Assembly (NCBI RefSeq): GCF_003024235.1
Contig: NZ_KZ679084.1
Coordinates: forward strand, 460,684 to 524,683
Length of the DNA stretch: 64,000 nucleotides
From: Arenimonas caeni
Lineage (GTDB): Bacteria; Pseudomonadota; Gammaproteobacteria; Xanthomonadales; Xanthomonadaceae
Reading direction: 5' to 3'
Shown here: piece by piece, positions 63,007 to 64,000 of the stretch
Numbering within the stretch: position 1 is the first letter of the stretch
How the letters are laid out: each line of letters starts with the position of its first letter
The notes under the pieces: model-generated
The model's input: only the letters and a program-made list of their open reading frames with translations
The model's database searches: none
What the model was told of the DNA's origin: nothing
Made by a program: the position numbers and the translations under genes

Positions 63007-64000
63007 TTGTCGTCCTCGCCGGACTGCCCCAGCACGCGCGCCACCAGGGTGAAACGGTCCCGGCCGGTGCGCGGATCGGCCTGCACGGCGCCCGACAGCG
63101 CCGGCTCCTCGAGCAGGGGCGAAGCCTGCAGCAGGCCCACCAGCGCCGGCGCGGCGCGGCTCTGGCCCACCAGCAGGAGCTTGCCGTCGGCGATGTTGAG
63201 CTTGTCGATCGCGGTGTCGTCGGGGATGCGTCGGGTGAGGTCATCGAGGACCTCGAGCATGGTCGGGCTGCTGGCCCGGCGCGTGGCCAGGAAGTTCGCG
63301 GCCGCGGTCTTGGCCACCAGCTGGTTGCGCGCCACGCGCGCCTGCCGCACCTCGGCGGTGGCGGCCTCGACGTCGGCGCGCAGGGCCTCGAGCGCGCTGG
63401 CGCGGTTGTGCAGGACCAGGCCCATGGCCAGCAGCAGGGCGACCGCGGCGACCGCGGCCAGCAGGCCGTTCAGGCGTCGCACCGGATCGCGGCGGCGCGG
63501 GCGCTGCGCCGGCGGCAGCAGGTTCAGGCCCAGGGCCCGGCCTTCGGCATCGGCCACGTCGACGCCGGCGAGCTGGGCAGCCAGCGGCCCGAGCGCCTGC
63601 AGCTCCGAATCCAGGCGCGCGCGCGGCAGCACCACCAACTCCACCGGCACCGGCAGCCCGACCGCGGGGCGGGACAGCACGCGCCCCTCGTAGCTGACCT
63701 GCTCGGGCGTGAAAGGGGTCTGCCGGTCGATCTCGTGCGCGAGCACGTCGCGCAGGCGCGGCAGCGCGGCAGCCGGCAGGGCCAGGGTGCGCCGCAGCAC
63801 CGCGGCGGCCGGCAGCACCAGCCAGGCGCGCGTGCGCTGCCCCTCGAGGCGCGAGGCCAGGACTTCGGCGGCCGACAGCGGCAGTTCGCCCAGCGCACGC
63901 TCACCGTCGTTGCCCGTCACCGACACCTGCAGCTGGTCACGGTCGCGGCGCAACCGCAGGTGGCCGGCGTCGGCCTGGAACAGCGGCCTCAGGGCCGGCG
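63003..64000 (-). CDS. gspL: Type II secretion protein L (5' end cut by window edge)
   Basis: Inner platform protein linking the secretion ATPase to the periplasmic parts. The frame is open to the window end, so the N-terminus is missing; 332 codons are present. The visible part contains an actin-like cytoplasmic domain (LFQADAGHLRLRRDRDQ, VLAHEIDRQTPFTPEQVSY), one membrane helix (LLAAVAAVALLLAMGLVL), a coiled coil, and a PilN/GspL periplasmic domain (DDLTRRIPDDTAIDKLN). Family proteins have about 370 residues, so perhaps 40 are missing. Confidence 0.9.
   Translation of the reverse strand, partial: PALRPLFQADAGHLRLRRDRDQLQVSVTGNDGERALGELPLSAAEVLASRLEGQRTRAWLVLPAAAVLRRTLALPAAALPRLRDVLAHEIDRQTPFTPEQVSYEGRVLSRPAVGLPVPVELVVLPRARLDSELQALGPLAAQLAGVDVADAEGRALGLNLLPPAQRPRRRDPVRRLNGLLAAVAAVALLLAMGLVLHNRASALEALRADVEAATAEVRQARVARNQLVAKTAAANFLATRRASSPTMLEVLDDLTRRIPDDTAIDKLNIADGKLLLVGQSRAAPALVGLLQASPLLEEPALSGAVQADPRTGRDRFTLVARVLGQSGEDDK

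Overview
The window is 64 kb of a high-GC gammaproteobacterial chromosome, most likely from the Lysobacterales/Xanthomonadales. The evidence is the gene order: pilSR-pilA-pilBCD-coaE; a division and cell wall (dcw) cluster without murD next to lpxC-dciA-M23 peptidase-secA-mutT; and an xps-type type II secretion operon ordered L-M-N(C)-D with a lipoprotein secretin. No tRNA, rRNA, CRISPR array, integrase or complete insertion sequence was seen. The assignment rests on gene content read by eye, not on a database search.

Layout. 1-3744 (minus): nadE (3' end cut by the window edge), sucD and sucC. 3859-7630 (plus): the PilS/PilR two-component system and a type IV pilin with a clear sigma-54 promoter. 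7631-15580: an accessory island inside the pilus locus, visibly lower in GC than its flanks. It holds a second pilin, a multi-spanning TMTC-like glycosyltransferase and a DegT-type aminotransferase on the plus strand. Facing them is a tightly overlapping minus-strand operon: polyprenyl-phosphate-type GT2, membrane-anchored methyltransferase, GT4, flippase-like membrane protein and hexapeptide acyltransferase. 15712-20179 (plus): pilB, pilC, pilD, coaE. 20268-26505: Nudix-TenI fusion, secA, M23 peptidase, dciA (opposite strand), lpxC. 26815-42231 (minus): the dcw cluster from ftsZ back to mraZ, with a sigma-70 promoter and candidate MraZ operator. 42536-43768: RNase P RNA and rsmI. 43830-47973 (plus): lpoA-like lipoprotein, yraN, an FAD-linked oxidase and a uracil-DNA-glycosylase-family protein. 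48091-55701 (minus): pgpA, thiL, nusB, ribH, ribB(X), ribE, ribD, a GNAT protein, nrdR, glyA. 55964-57628 (plus): ettA. 57727-64000 (minus): two GT2 glycosyltransferases downstream of gspD, gspC/xpsN, gspM and a partial gspL.

How the parts fit. Most of the window is housekeeping: envelope growth and division, protein export, riboflavin and thiamine cofactors, NAD and TCA metabolism. PilS/PilR should switch on the sigma-54 pilin promoter; PilD would process pilins for assembly by PilB and PilC, and may also process T2SS pseudopilins. The most interesting region is the island between pilA and pilB. Its gene set suggests a pathway that builds a lipid-linked sugar, decorates it and hands it to a pilin, although the acceptor and sugar are unproven. 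Secondary points of interest are three long near-perfect intergenic inverted repeats, a diverged repeat pair at the stop codons of two convergent genes, a RibB protein whose GTP cyclohydrolase II half has lost its zinc cysteines, and the absence of murD from the dcw cluster.
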